A stretch of DNA of 46,210 nt from Promethearchaeota archaeon (GTDB taxonomy: Archaea; Asgardarchaeota; Lokiarchaeia; Sigyniarchaeales; Promethearchaeaceae), in NCBI GenBank assembly GCA_016933055.1, contig JAFGBS010000026.1, positions 1 to 46,210 of the forward strand, read 5' to 3'. This document shows, in pieces, positions 36,232-45,418 of the stretch. How positions within the stretch are numbered: the stretch's first letter is position 1; each line of letters starts with the position of its first letter. The notes beneath the pieces were generated by a model. It had not been told where the DNA came from and did no database searches. It was given only the letters and a program-made list of their open reading frames with translations. The position numbers were made by a program, and so were the translations under genes.

Positions 36232-36810
36232 TTAAATAGAAGAGTTAGCTATCTTACTTTTAAACTCTAACATATCTTTAGCCATACTGGTAATAACCTC
36301 ATTTACCATTGTGCCTGTTTTTGAGGATGTAAGATAATGTTTTGAGATCTCCAGTTTAGTTTTGAGATCTTGAATATTTGAATCTAGAATTGGCTTGAAA
36401 TGTTCATTTAGTGTATCATGTTTTGCTCCAATTAGGTATAGAGGTGTATTTTTATGGGTATTCTGTTTCCAAATGCTAACCCATTCTGATAAATTATCAA
36501 TAGTGCGAATTCGGGATAAATCAAATAAGAGCAAAGCCCCATCCGCACCAGTAATATAATGTGGTAATATAAAACGAAATTGGCTCTCTCCACCCAGATC
36601 CCATACTGCGACATCTACTTTAATAGGTTCCTCCTTATCGTCATCTAAAACCAAGTGTATTAACTGAAAATCAATCCCGATAGTCATCTTAGTGGCATTA
36701 TTGAATCTACCAGTAGCTAACCGTTCAACAAATGTACTTTTACCAACTCCCCCATCTCCGAGCATGCATAGTTTAAGAATATATTTTCGGGATTTGGGGG
36801 ATTTTATCAT
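36232..36810 (-). CDS. Ras/Rab/Arf-like small GTPase (Asgard type) with altered catalytic motifs
   Basis: 192-residue P-loop GTPase. G1 GDGGVGKS (residues 18-25), G2 Thr43 in KMTIGIDF, G3 WDLGGES (70-76), G4 GAKHD (128-132) and G5 TSSKTG. G3 is DLGGE: the GG is Arf/Galpha-like, and the residue equivalent to Ras Gln61 is Glu, so intrinsic GTP hydrolysis may be reduced. G4 has Ala in place of Asn (AKHD for NKxD), which may weaken guanine specificity. No C-terminal Cys for prenylation and no N-terminal Gly for myristoylation. Monocistronic, upstream of the cold-shock pair. Large families of such GTPases are typical of Asgard archaea. Confidence 0.9.
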   Translation of the reverse strand: MIKSPKSRKYILKLCMLGDGGVGKSTFVERLATGRFNNATKMTIGIDFQLIHLVLDDDKEEPIKVDVAVWDLGGESQFRFILPHYITGADGALLLFDLSRIRTIDNLSEWVSIWKQNTHKNTPLYLIGAKHDTLNEHFKPILDSNIQDLKTKLEISKHYLTSSKTGTMVNEVITSMAKDMLEFKSKIANSSI

Positions 36811-37048
36811 ATTTGATGCGTCCTTTGGTTATCTAACGGCTTAATATGGGATGAGGGTATTATTAGTAGTATAAAAGATAGTTTGCTTACGAGAAAATTA
36901 AAAAAGAAGAAAGAAAAAATTATCGAATTTTTATAGTTGTCTGCTTCGATAGATGAAAAAATTCAAAGATCAAATTTTCCCCAAAAACTGTTAATAATTC
37001 TTTTGATATGAATAATAAAAAGCAAAAAAAATAAAGATAAGAATATCT

Positions 37049-38512
37049 TTATCGAATTTTAACATACAAATCCTTATACGGAGCCCGTTCACCTGCATTA
37101 TAACGTTCATGAGGGTCTGTAATAAAGAACAAGAGTGCCATACCAATAAGGAAGAAGACGAACAGTTGACCGAGGGCAAATCGATAGGCATGATGGATCC
37201 CGACACCGGGAATTTCTGCAGTAAAGAACATAATCAACGAGAAAAATATGGGAGATACGATTGCGCTCACCCTACCAGCAATTTTCTGGAATCCGCCGTA
37301 TTGAGCTAGCTTATCAGGTGGTGCAAGTACTACAATAAATTGGCGTCCAATAATCCAAATTCCTCCAAAACCAACGCCAATGAATATCGCACCTAAGAAC
37401 ATGAGCCATTTAGGTATATCAGGTAACGTAGGACTGATGGTGGATAAGTTCCATCCAGAAAATATTACTATCAAAATTCCAACTGCCCAACAAAGCGCAT
37501 TGATAATAAATGATTTCTTCGGACCAGACTTTTTCATAAAGAGCCCAGTTAAGAATGCGAACAAGAAACTACCACCGATTGCTGCAAAGATTACATAATC
37601 AGTAATAGCTTTATCGTAACCTACAGCACCTTGAATAATTATACTCATGTATAGAATCGCTGTATTCGCTGAATCAGTTATAAAGAACCATGCAAGGAAG
37701 AAAAGGACAGAATTTCTGTCTCGAATCACTTCTAATCCTGTTGATCGAAAAACTTTTCGAGATTGAGCCCAATTATCTCTCAAAGAAATAGATTGCGGAT
37801 TTTGAACCTCCTTATGAAATAGATAAGGGAACGCCATGATGAAGATAATTATCGCACCAATTACGAATAAATACCGAAGACCCCCAAAATCTATGGTATC
37901 ATAAGTTTCTTGGCTTGCATCCCACACTGCTGAAGACACATGTGTCCATGCTCCTAATATCCTTCCGACAAACATAGATGTTAAGACTGCTAATACGGAT
38001 CCAATAAAAGAAAGGGATCCACCAATCGCTTGAGTCACACTGCGCTGCTCTGGTTGGGCTATAAATGGAATTTGTGCATCATAGAACATCCTTCCACATT
38101 GATAGCAGAAGTTCGCAATCAAGAACAATATCGATGCAACCCAAAAAGTTAGATTACTATCGGTGGGAAAAATGCTGATTGCAGCTGATGTGGCAATCAT
38201 GATGCCTCCAACCATAATTACCGCCCCCTTCCTTTTTCCCGCAATATCCGACATAGAACCCAACATGGGACCGAATATTGCAACAAGTAAATTGGAGATA
38301 GCCATGAAGATACTCATAACCACGAAGGCAACAGTGTAACTTCCAAAGAGTTGGATTCCCAGAAGTAATGCGAAAGGGGTGTATGCCAAACTTATGACTA
38401 ATTGAGAAAAATAGGTATCTGCAGCATCATACGTAAACCAAGCAGCCGCATTCCAAAATCCCGTTTTTTCTGTCATTTCTTTAATGAATCGAATCTCTGT
38501 TTTTTCACTCAT
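37049..38512 (-). CDS. MFS transporter, Atg22/UMF1-like
   Basis: About 487 residues with twelve hydrophobic helices. The N-terminus FWNAAAWFTYDAADTYFSQLV recalls the (W)YD.A...y start of the UMF1/Atg22-like branch of the major facilitator superfamily; FGPMLGSMSDIAGKRKG is the conserved MFS loop 2-3 motif. Exports or imports a small solute that cannot be named (Atg22 relatives move amino acids). I place the start at ATG 38512: the GTG at 38524 is part of a TTGTGAAACTTAAG-ATG ribosome site. Single gene, divergent from the GH13 enzyme. Confidence 0.85.
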   Translation of the reverse strand: MSEKTEIRFIKEMTEKTGFWNAAAWFTYDAADTYFSQLVISLAYTPFALLLGIQLFGSYTVAFVVMSIFMAISNLLVAIFGPMLGSMSDIAGKRKGAVIMVGGIMIATSAAISIFPTDSNLTFWVASILFLIANFCYQCGRMFYDAQIPFIAQPEQRSVTQAIGGSLSFIGSVLAVLTSMFVGRILGAWTHVSSAVWDASQETYDTIDFGGLRYLFVIGAIIIFIMAFPYLFHKEVQNPQSISLRDNWAQSRKVFRSTGLEVIRDRNSVLFFLAWFFITDSANTAILYMSIIIQGAVGYDKAITDYVIFAAIGGSFLFAFLTGLFMKKSGPKKSFIINALCWAVGILIVIFSGWNLSTISPTLPDIPKWLMFLGAIFIGVGFGGIWIIGRQFIVVLAPPDKLAQYGGFQKIAGRVSAIVSPIFFSLIMFFTAEIPGVGIHHAYRFALGQLFVFFLIGMALLFFITDPHERYNAGERAPYKDLYVKIR

Positions 38513-38836
38513 CTTAAGTTTCACAATTTTGTATAAGTATTTATCTAGTCTTTTAACACTGTTTAGATGTTAAAAATCTTTCGTTTAAGTAGACATCCTA
38601 TGTATGAATTTGATTCATCAATTTCATCCATAAGATTTAGCCATATCAAAATTTCTACATACCAGCCATTACTGAAAAAGAAAAAACCAATAATTAAGAA
38701 TAAGCAATCTAGAAAGTTTATTTTCCCAATTTATTGCTTTCATATTCAAAATTCTTGATTGGGGGATCAATTACCGACTATGCATGTGATAAATTTTAAA
38801 TCGAATAGGTGAACCATTCAATCATAGAATAAACCG
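38513..38836. other. 324-bp divergent intergenic region
   Basis: Separates two divergent genes (MFS transporter and GH13 enzyme) and so holds both promoters. A 63-codon frame (38567-38758) has a Ser/Ile/Lys-rich composition with no domain and is probably chance. No inverted repeats of note were seen. Confidence 0.5.
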
Positions 38837-40240
38837 ATGGAACACCCAAACTACATTCCAGATTGGGCCAAGAACGGGATTATTTATCATATATATCCCT
38901 TAGGATTCTTCGATGCCCCTTATAATTCTCAGGATGAGTCGGAAGTTGTCAACCGATTGGAACGACTTCGTAAATATTATGATTATTTACAAGAACTTGG
39001 CATAACCATTATCCAGTTTGGTCCGATTTTTGAATCAGTTAGCCATGGATATGATACTACCGATTACCTAAAAATTGACAGACGATTAGGGACCAATGAG
39101 CTATTTAAGGAAATTGTGGAAGAACTTCATCAATTGGGGATGAAAATAATCGTGGATGGAGTGTTCAATCATGTAGGACGTGATTTTTTTAGTTTTCGGG
39201 ATGTTAAAGATCATAAACAGAATTCATCCAAGCAAGGGTGGCACTTCATCGATTTTACCCAATCTCATCTGAATCCGTATTTAGATGGGTTTGATTATAA
39301 AAATTGGGAAGGGCATCACTCTCTTGTAAAATTAAATTTGAAAAATCAAGAAGTGCGTGAATTTCTCTTCAATGTTGCACGATATTGGCTGAGAGATATC
39401 GGAATTGATGGTTGGAGATTGGATGTAGCATATTTAATAGACAATGATTTTTTGCGGGAGTTTAAGAAAGTATGCAAATCTGTTAAGTCGGATAGTGTAT
39501 TGGTAGGAGAATTGATACACAATCCTTATTCTAAATGGATTGGTCCTGATCTACTTGATGCGGGAACGGGATATCAAGTATATAAGTCAATTTACAATTC
39601 GATCAATGAAAACAATTTCTGGGAACTCAAATCTGTGTTAGAACAATCTTTTCATCCACAATGGGGCCAAAATAGAAAAATACTCTTGATGAACTTTTTA
39701 GGAAATCATGATGTAACCCGAATCCGCTCCAATCTTAAGGATGAACGCCATGTGATCCCCGCGTTTCTCATATTATTCACACTGTATGGTATACCAAAGA
39801 TTTACTATGGAGATGAATTCGGTATGAAAGGAATTGTAATTCCTTTTAAGTCGGATCGTGGAGTCCGTGGACCAATGTCTCCACTATCAACCAAATGGGA
39901 CCCTTTAGGAAAAGCAATACATGAAAATATCAAAAGGTTTATCCAACTCCGCAAGAAACAGCATGCTCTCATTCATGGAAATATCATACCAGTCTGGGCT
40001 GATAATACTAAATCAAATATGATAGCATATCTGCGCAAATCATCGAAACAAACTATCTTAGTCGTAGTTTCTACAAGCTACGAAGTGAAGAAAGTAAAAA
40101 TACCCTTATGGAACCTTCATTTGGAGGGAGCTGTATTTCGGGATCTTCTTAATGATTTTGAGGAGTATAATGTGCGGAACAACTATTTAGAATTAGATAC
40201 AGAGGGGTGTTGGGGTAAAGTTTTAGAAAGAATTATTTGA
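38837..40240 (+). CDS. GH13 alpha-amylase-family glycosidase
   Basis: 467-residue (beta/alpha)8 enzyme. All four GH13 motifs are visible: DGVFNHVG (I), GWRLDVA with the nucleophile Asp (II), VLVGELIHN with the acid Glu (III) and FLGNHDVTR (IV). The N-terminus GIIYHIYPLGFFDAP is typical of cytosolic oligosaccharide-active members rather than secreted amylases, and no signal peptide is seen. Likely acts on alpha-glucans or short alpha-glucosides in storage sugar turnover; exact specificity is unknown. The C-terminal beta domain is short but present. Confidence 0.94.
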   Translation: MEHPNYIPDWAKNGIIYHIYPLGFFDAPYNSQDESEVVNRLERLRKYYDYLQELGITIIQFGPIFESVSHGYDTTDYLKIDRRLGTNELFKEIVEELHQLGMKIIVDGVFNHVGRDFFSFRDVKDHKQNSSKQGWHFIDFTQSHLNPYLDGFDYKNWEGHHSLVKLNLKNQEVREFLFNVARYWLRDIGIDGWRLDVAYLIDNDFLREFKKVCKSVKSDSVLVGELIHNPYSKWIGPDLLDAGTGYQVYKSIYNSINENNFWELKSVLEQSFHPQWGQNRKILLMNFLGNHDVTRIRSNLKDERHVIPAFLILFTLYGIPKIYYGDEFGMKGIVIPFKSDRGVRGPMSPLSTKWDPLGKAIHENIKRFIQLRKKQHALIHGNIIPVWADNTKSNMIAYLRKSSKQTILVVVSTSYEVKKVKIPLWNLHLEGAVFRDLLNDFEEYNVRNNYLELDTEGCWGKVLERII

Positions 40241-40396
40241 GCTTTTATTTCACCTTTTCGAGTACCATCTTCTTTAAATCCATAATAATATAATAACAAG
40301 TTCATCAAATAACTCTCGTAGAACACTAATTTTATATCACTTATAGTAAACAAAATAGAAAAAATCTGAAATACTGCCAATTTGGACAGATTAGGA

Positions 40397-41827
40397 ATGA
40401 CTAAGCAACTGCAAGAAAAATTAGAAAGAAGGGTTTCCGTGTATTCTATTATTCTGGTTGTTCTTGTTTCGATTATAAAAACTGTAATGATTTTTTTCAC
40501 AAATAGTGTATCCTATAGGGGAGAATTCATAGATTCGATAATAGATATTGCAATTGTTGGATTGACTTTCACCTCATTAAAATTCAGTCGCAAACCCGCA
40601 GATGCAGATCACATGTATGGTCATTATAAAATTAATAGTTTCATGGGTATTATCGAATCTTTGTTGACTATGGGTCTTTATGGATATATATTTTATTCCG
40701 CAATTAGTGCAATACTCAAATTTGATGAATATACAGTTGAAAACCCATTATGGAGTATCTACTCGTTAATAGGTATAATAATAATAAATATTAGCCTTTC
40801 ATCTCAAATTGTCAAGATTGGAAAAAAATTAGACAATGCTGTTATAAAATCCCAAGGAGTAAATTTCAGGGGGGATCTATTTCGGAATATAGCTGTTGTC
40901 GGTGCTCTAATCGGTGCGTATTTTAACGTACACATAATGGATCCCATTTTGGCAATCTTAGCCGTCATATATGCATTTTATGAGTCAATTAAGATCATCA
41001 AAGTCTCTTTTAACGAATTAATTGATTATAATGCACTGGACCCCGATAGAATTGAGAAGACCAAGAATTTCATTATTTCTATTCCCGAAATCGCATCACT
41101 GCAACAATTCGCAATAAGAACAGTAGCAAAGAAACTCGAACTAGTCGTTAAACTTGTTCTGAAAACCCAAGATGCAATTAAAACGAATCAAATTATTTCT
41201 ATAATTAAGAGATATGTAGAAGAACAGTTTAGAAGTTATGACATCAACTCCTTCATCGAGGTAAAACAAATCGAAGATGAAGAATCTTCTCCAATGAATG
41301 CCCTCATATTTGAGAAAATTAAAAAAATGAGGATGAATCACCATCTTCTACAAGATATTCATAATATTTCTATAGATCGCCTTCAGCAGATGGTATTAAT
41401 CCAATTTCATGTAAAGGTAAATAAGAATAAATCCCTGACTCAAATTCATTCAGTTGTTACACGCTTAGAGGAACAAATAAAAAATTCACTCATGGAAGAA
41501 TTCCCCAATATCCCTATTGAAATTCTTTCACATATCGAACCGACAGAAGACATGAATTCAATAACTCCATTCTCAGGCTCAGAAAAACTTGAGGATATTG
41601 ATAAAAATATAAGAGAAATTGTCAAAAGAATACCAAAAATAGCTGCCTTCAAAACTATGAATCTCCTTGAAGAAGCCAAAGGATATTTTCTTTCCATAAT
41701 AATTTATGTTGATGGAGAAATGACCATATTTGATGCTCATTTGATTGCGGAGATGCTCGAACTCAGCTTAAGACAATCTATTCCTGAATTACATGATTGT
41801 ATTATTCATACTGAACCCCTACAATAA
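40397..41827 (+). CDS. Cation diffusion facilitator transporter with extended C-terminus
   Basis: About 476 residues. Six TM helices (residues about 15-210); TM2 has the metal pair D-SII-D in GEFIDSIIDIA, followed by DADHMYGHYKINSF, a CDF signature. In TM5 the usual H/DxxxD is NFRGD, with Asn replacing the first ligand, so metal choice may differ from Zn. The cytoplasmic part is unusually long: three apparent ferredoxin-like C-terminal units (about 215-305, 320-395 and 400-476), for example IDYNALDPDRIEKTK...ELVVKL and IVKRIPKIAAF...FLSIIIYVDG. One unit is normal. The TTG at 40382 would add five residues; the ATG at 40397 follows TTAGGA. Confidence 0.82.
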   Translation: MTKQLQEKLERRVSVYSIILVVLVSIIKTVMIFFTNSVSYRGEFIDSIIDIAIVGLTFTSLKFSRKPADADHMYGHYKINSFMGIIESLLTMGLYGYIFYSAISAILKFDEYTVENPLWSIYSLIGIIIINISLSSQIVKIGKKLDNAVIKSQGVNFRGDLFRNIAVVGALIGAYFNVHIMDPILAILAVIYAFYESIKIIKVSFNELIDYNALDPDRIEKTKNFIISIPEIASLQQFAIRTVAKKLELVVKLVLKTQDAIKTNQIISIIKRYVEEQFRSYDINSFIEVKQIEDEESSPMNALIFEKIKKMRMNHHLLQDIHNISIDRLQQMVLIQFHVKVNKNKSLTQIHSVVTRLEEQIKNSLMEEFPNIPIEILSHIEPTEDMNSITPFSGSEKLEDIDKNIREIVKRIPKIAAFKTMNLLEEAKGYFLSIIIYVDGEMTIFDAHLIAEMLELSLRQSIPELHDCIIHTEPLQ

Positions 41828-41854
41828 AAATAAAAAAAATGTACTGTTAATTTC

Positions 41855-44101
41855 CTATTTTTTCTGGAAAAAAATTCCCTTATCGATTAATTTCAAAATT
41901 GACTCACCATATTCCATTTGAAATCCTTTCTTTTCTGAAAATAACTGAGATACGTAGAAATAATCAGTTTTATTCTGTTTCATAATCGATTTAACTCGTT
42001 GCACAATAGTTTTTTGGGTAGGAGTTAACCGTGTTTTTCGGGTCAGATTTAATTTTAAAGGATAAATCAAGCCGGTATTTAGATGTTTAGAGATAAAATA
42101 GTTCAAATTTTTGAATGCCGTAGTTTTTCCCATGAAATTCTCAAGATGGGCGTGATATTTCTCCTCAATTTCTTCAGATAAATTTTTTACCGCATCAACG
42201 AAGTCTTGGGAGGGAGCATCTTTCATAATCAGCGTGGTTCTGAGATTTTTAAATTCCGCCATAATAATTTTCGAATTTTGATACTCCAATTTAATAGTTT
42301 GAGATTCCCGATCACTATTTGTGAGTTCTATTCCAAATGATCTAATTGCTTGTAAAAATCCAGTTATTAAAGATGCGGATATTCCTTTGCCACTAATACT
42401 TTCATCATAAATATCTAATCCCGTCCTTTTGTCTGCAATAATTATGTGTTCTAAATTCAACACATCTTGATATTTATTATAAATTTTTTGTCTTACGGCT
42501 TCCTTCTTTCTTCTTGAGCTCTTGATACTTTGAACGGTAAGAACACCGACAATAGGGAGCGATATCGATCCAGTAACTATTAGTACTAGTTCCGTTTTTG
42601 TAAAGGAGAACGGAATTATTATATTATATTCCTGTACAACTAATCCCGCATCTGTATGGTTATTCCAATAAATCAAAGCGTAATATCTTCCCTCTATAGG
42701 GTTATTGGAGATTTCATAATTGAATAGATTTTGGATTGCAGTAACTCTTGTTTCATTATAAAATAGGAAACCTGACGAATCTATAAATATAAATGTCAAA
42801 TTTCCGGATTGGTGAGGTGCATTAACCGAGAATCCAATTAGCTGCCCGGGTTCGTACGTCGATTGTTGGATGGTTATTCCAAATTGTAAGTTGGGAGAAT
42901 TAGCACTTATTTGCCATGAGGATCCGGAAAGAATAGTCTCATTATAGATTTTAATAATATTATTGATCTCATCAATATTAACTTCTGTACTGATATCTTG
43001 GTTATTACGTAATATCTCTAAATTTGTCCAACTATCTGGATAACGAAATTCTATTGAATAATTGTAATGCTCAGATGTGCGTTGAAGATTTGGAAACATA
43101 TTCCACTGAATAGTTGTTCCTTGTTGAATTACAATTTGAGCCGGTGAAAAGAAATTATTTATCAGATTAATTCTATAACCTAATTCGAATTCCATTTCTA
43201 CTGAGATATTGTTTTCAACTGGAATTTCCAAAGTAGTATTAGTTAGATTTAAATTCAAATCTGGTATGTTTAGAACACCGGTCCCTGCAACTGAACCGTT
43301 AGAAATTGTATATTTTGTTGCATTAATTACAGCGGTCATGTTAATATCTTCCGGGTTGTATGATCGATTTACTTTTTGAATCAATTTATACCGATAGGGA
43401 CTGCCTATTGTTCCAGTTGACCATGAGGTATCAAAATGAGATGTATGCAGATCGGGATATAGGGGGTCATCGTCATTATAAGTCCATATATGAATTGATT
43501 TATCTTGAGGTAGTATGCCGGATCCATTAAACACTAAATAATATTGACCCGGAGACAAAGCAATAGCGGAGGGAAACATCTGAGTGTACCATGTGAATGA
43601 CTTTGACATATTAAGGGGGGTTTCCGCTAAAATGGTCCCATTTGGTGTATCCGGTCCTAAATTATATCCCTGTATTTGTATATAAAGCGGATTTATGGGG
43701 ACACCCTCTTGAAGTGCTCCATGAATTTCTACACCAAATAATTCAGTCGGTTCATTAATTTCAATCTCTGCACCAAGAGCGTAAAGTCCTTTTTTGATTT
43801 CATCCCAGCCATTTCCACCATCTTCAATAATTTTAATTTCCCTTTCTAATTTTATTTCACTAAAGTTCATCTCGATTCCCGTAACTGTCCATCGATCGGA
43901 ACCAATTGGAATATTGATAGTCTGGTTCACATGGATGTTATCGATATTGTCTGAATATTCAGTAAACTCATAAAAATCATTAATTTGGAATTGTCGACTG
44001 TAGTTTTGTGCTGTGACATTAAATACACCTAATACGAAAAAAATTAAGATGATATTTAAGGCAATTACCGAAATTTTGAGTTTTTTCTGAATGATACTCA
44101 T
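41855..44101 (-). CDS. Transmembrane surface protein with cytoplasmic longin/roadblock-like domain
   Basis: 748 residues. A signal/anchor helix (SVIALNIILIFFVLGVF) is followed by about 475 extracellular residues with many N-x-S/T sites and beta-rich sections, a second TM helix (about 510-535: LVLIVTGSISLPIVGVL) and a cytoplasmic tail. The tail begins with basic residues and then LEHIIIADKRTGLDIYDESI, ISASLITGFLQAIRSFGIEL and strands, a longin/roadblock-like fold as in adaptor small subunits. Its last about 70 residues (LTPTQKTIVQRVKSIM, FSEKKGFQMEYGESILKLID) look winged-helix-like. In Asgard archaea such folds are expected to bind small GTPases. AGGAGGG abuts the ATG directly, closer than normal. 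Confidence 0.68.
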   Translation of the reverse strand: MSIIQKKLKISVIALNIILIFFVLGVFNVTAQNYSRQFQINDFYEFTEYSDNIDNIHVNQTINIPIGSDRWTVTGIEMNFSEIKLEREIKIIEDGGNGWDEIKKGLYALGAEIEINEPTELFGVEIHGALQEGVPINPLYIQIQGYNLGPDTPNGTILAETPLNMSKSFTWYTQMFPSAIALSPGQYYLVFNGSGILPQDKSIHIWTYNDDDPLYPDLHTSHFDTSWSTGTIGSPYRYKLIQKVNRSYNPEDINMTAVINATKYTISNGSVAGTGVLNIPDLNLNLTNTTLEIPVENNISVEMEFELGYRINLINNFFSPAQIVIQQGTTIQWNMFPNLQRTSEHYNYSIEFRYPDSWTNLEILRNNQDISTEVNIDEINNIIKIYNETILSGSSWQISANSPNLQFGITIQQSTYEPGQLIGFSVNAPHQSGNLTFIFIDSSGFLFYNETRVTAIQNLFNYEISNNPIEGRYYALIYWNNHTDAGLVVQEYNIIIPFSFTKTELVLIVTGSISLPIVGVLTVQSIKSSRRKKEAVRQKIYNKYQDVLNLEHIIIADKRTGLDIYDESISGKGISASLITGFLQAIRSFGIELTNSDRESQTIKLEYQNSKIIMAEFKNLRTTLIMKDAPSQDFVDAVKNLSEEIEEKYHAHLENFMGKTTAFKNLNYFISKHLNTGLIYPLKLNLTRKTRLTPTQKTIVQRVKSIMKQNKTDYFYVSQLFSEKKGFQMEYGESILKLIDKGIFFQKK

Positions 44102-44231
44102 CCCTCCTGTTATTATGGAAATGATAAGGATATCAATTCCTTAATGAATTACATAATATTTTAAAAAAAACTCCCCTATAATCCGATTCTTTGAGAAAAA
44201 ATCTTAGAAAAATTCGATAAAAAAAAAGTGA

Positions 44232-45305
44232 TTAATCCATAGGATGTAGCACAAATGCAGTTACCAAATCACAAGCTGCTACTAAGTCCATTCGATCAAT
44301 AATAGTACATGGACTGTGGATGTACCGTCCAGGGACGCTAACTACTCCTGATGGTACTCCATGTTTGGTAATATGAATTACACCAGCATCCGTTCCCCCA
44401 CCGGAAGGAGTTTTAATCTGATATGGAATTTTTTCACTTTCTGCGATTTTTATTAAGCGCTCTCTGACTTTTTTAGATGCAATCATGGAATTGTCCATAA
44501 GAGTAATTGCAGCACCTTTTCCCATTAAAGAGGGAGACATGTAAGGTGCAACTCCTGGAACACCTGCTGCTGTAGTGTTTTCACAAGCTAATGCCATGAT
44601 AATGTTAAATTTTTCCATGACTGTGAATGCGGATGTGCGTGCACCACGAGCTCCCACTTCCTCTTGAGTTGACCATGTAAAACAAACCGTATGGGAGCGC
44701 TTTTTGTTGGCTATGTTTATTGCTGTTTGAATGAGTACATTGCAACCGCTTCTGTCATCAAATGCTTTTCCTTTCAATTTTCCATTTACTAACTCTTGAA
44801 ATCCCGAGTACGCTGTGGCAACACTCCCAACAATAATTCCCTCTTCATTTGCTTCTTTTTTAGATATAAATCCAAAATCTATGAACATTTGCTCTATGGG
44901 TACTGGTTTAGTACGCTCTTCCACTTTTGTTATGTGGGGGGGTAATGCTCCAATCACTCCATGGATGCGTTTTCCTATCGGTTCCGCAATAACACTTTGT
45001 CCTAATAAAGTACGAGGGTCCCACCCGCCCAAAGATGTAAACCGGCAGAATCCTTTCTCGTCAACATGAGTTATCATAAATCCAATTTCATCTGTATGTG
45101 CGTCTAATAAAACACCATCTTCTGATTCCCCTTTCATAATACCGATGAGATTTCCATTCACATCCACCCACAATTCATTCATTATATCCTTTACTTCATT
45201 TTGGATGAATTCTACGACTTTTTCTTCATGTCCCGATACCCCTAATATTTCCGAGAGTTGTTTTTGACGTTCAACAATTTTCGAAATATATTCTTCTCTT
45301 TCCAT
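44232..45305 (-). CDS. M42 family metallo-aminopeptidase
   Basis: About 357-residue dinuclear-metal peptidase (glutamyl/deblocking aminopeptidase, often called endoglucanase M by old annotation). Metal ligands and catalysts: LLDAHTDEIGFM (His, Asp), KAFDDRSGCNVLI (bridging Asp), STQEEVGARGA (catalytic Glu and ligand Glu) and a C-terminal His in GVVSVPGRYIHSPC. The insert (about 80-160) is the dodecamer-forming domain of tetrahedral TET peptidases. I start at ATG 45305; the GTG at 45314 is within a GTGAAGAAT ribosome site. It cleaves N-terminal residues of peptides in the cytosol. Confidence 0.95.
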   Translation of the reverse strand: MEREEYISKIVERQKQLSEILGVSGHEEKVVEFIQNEVKDIMNELWVDVNGNLIGIMKGESEDGVLLDAHTDEIGFMITHVDEKGFCRFTSLGGWDPRTLLGQSVIAEPIGKRIHGVIGALPPHITKVEERTKPVPIEQMFIDFGFISKKEANEEGIIVGSVATAYSGFQELVNGKLKGKAFDDRSGCNVLIQTAINIANKKRSHTVCFTWSTQEEVGARGARTSAFTVMEKFNIIMALACENTTAAGVPGVAPYMSPSLMGKGAAITLMDNSMIASKKVRERLIKIAESEKIPYQIKTPSGGGTDAGVIHITKHGVPSGVVSVPGRYIHSPCTIIDRMDLVAACDLVTAFVLHPMD

Positions 45306-45418
45306 ATTCTTCACGTACTTGCCTATGATATCTTTTTTTTTGAGACTTTTAATGATGTGGATTTCATTTTTGAGATTTGTTTTAGTTATGGAAAAAATTC
45401 ACAGAAATAAGGAGGAGT

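Noticed and set aside
38567..38758. 63-codon frame between the MFS and GH13 genes
   Set aside because: Lies in a divergent promoter region, low-complexity Lys/Ser/Ile composition, no ribosome site.
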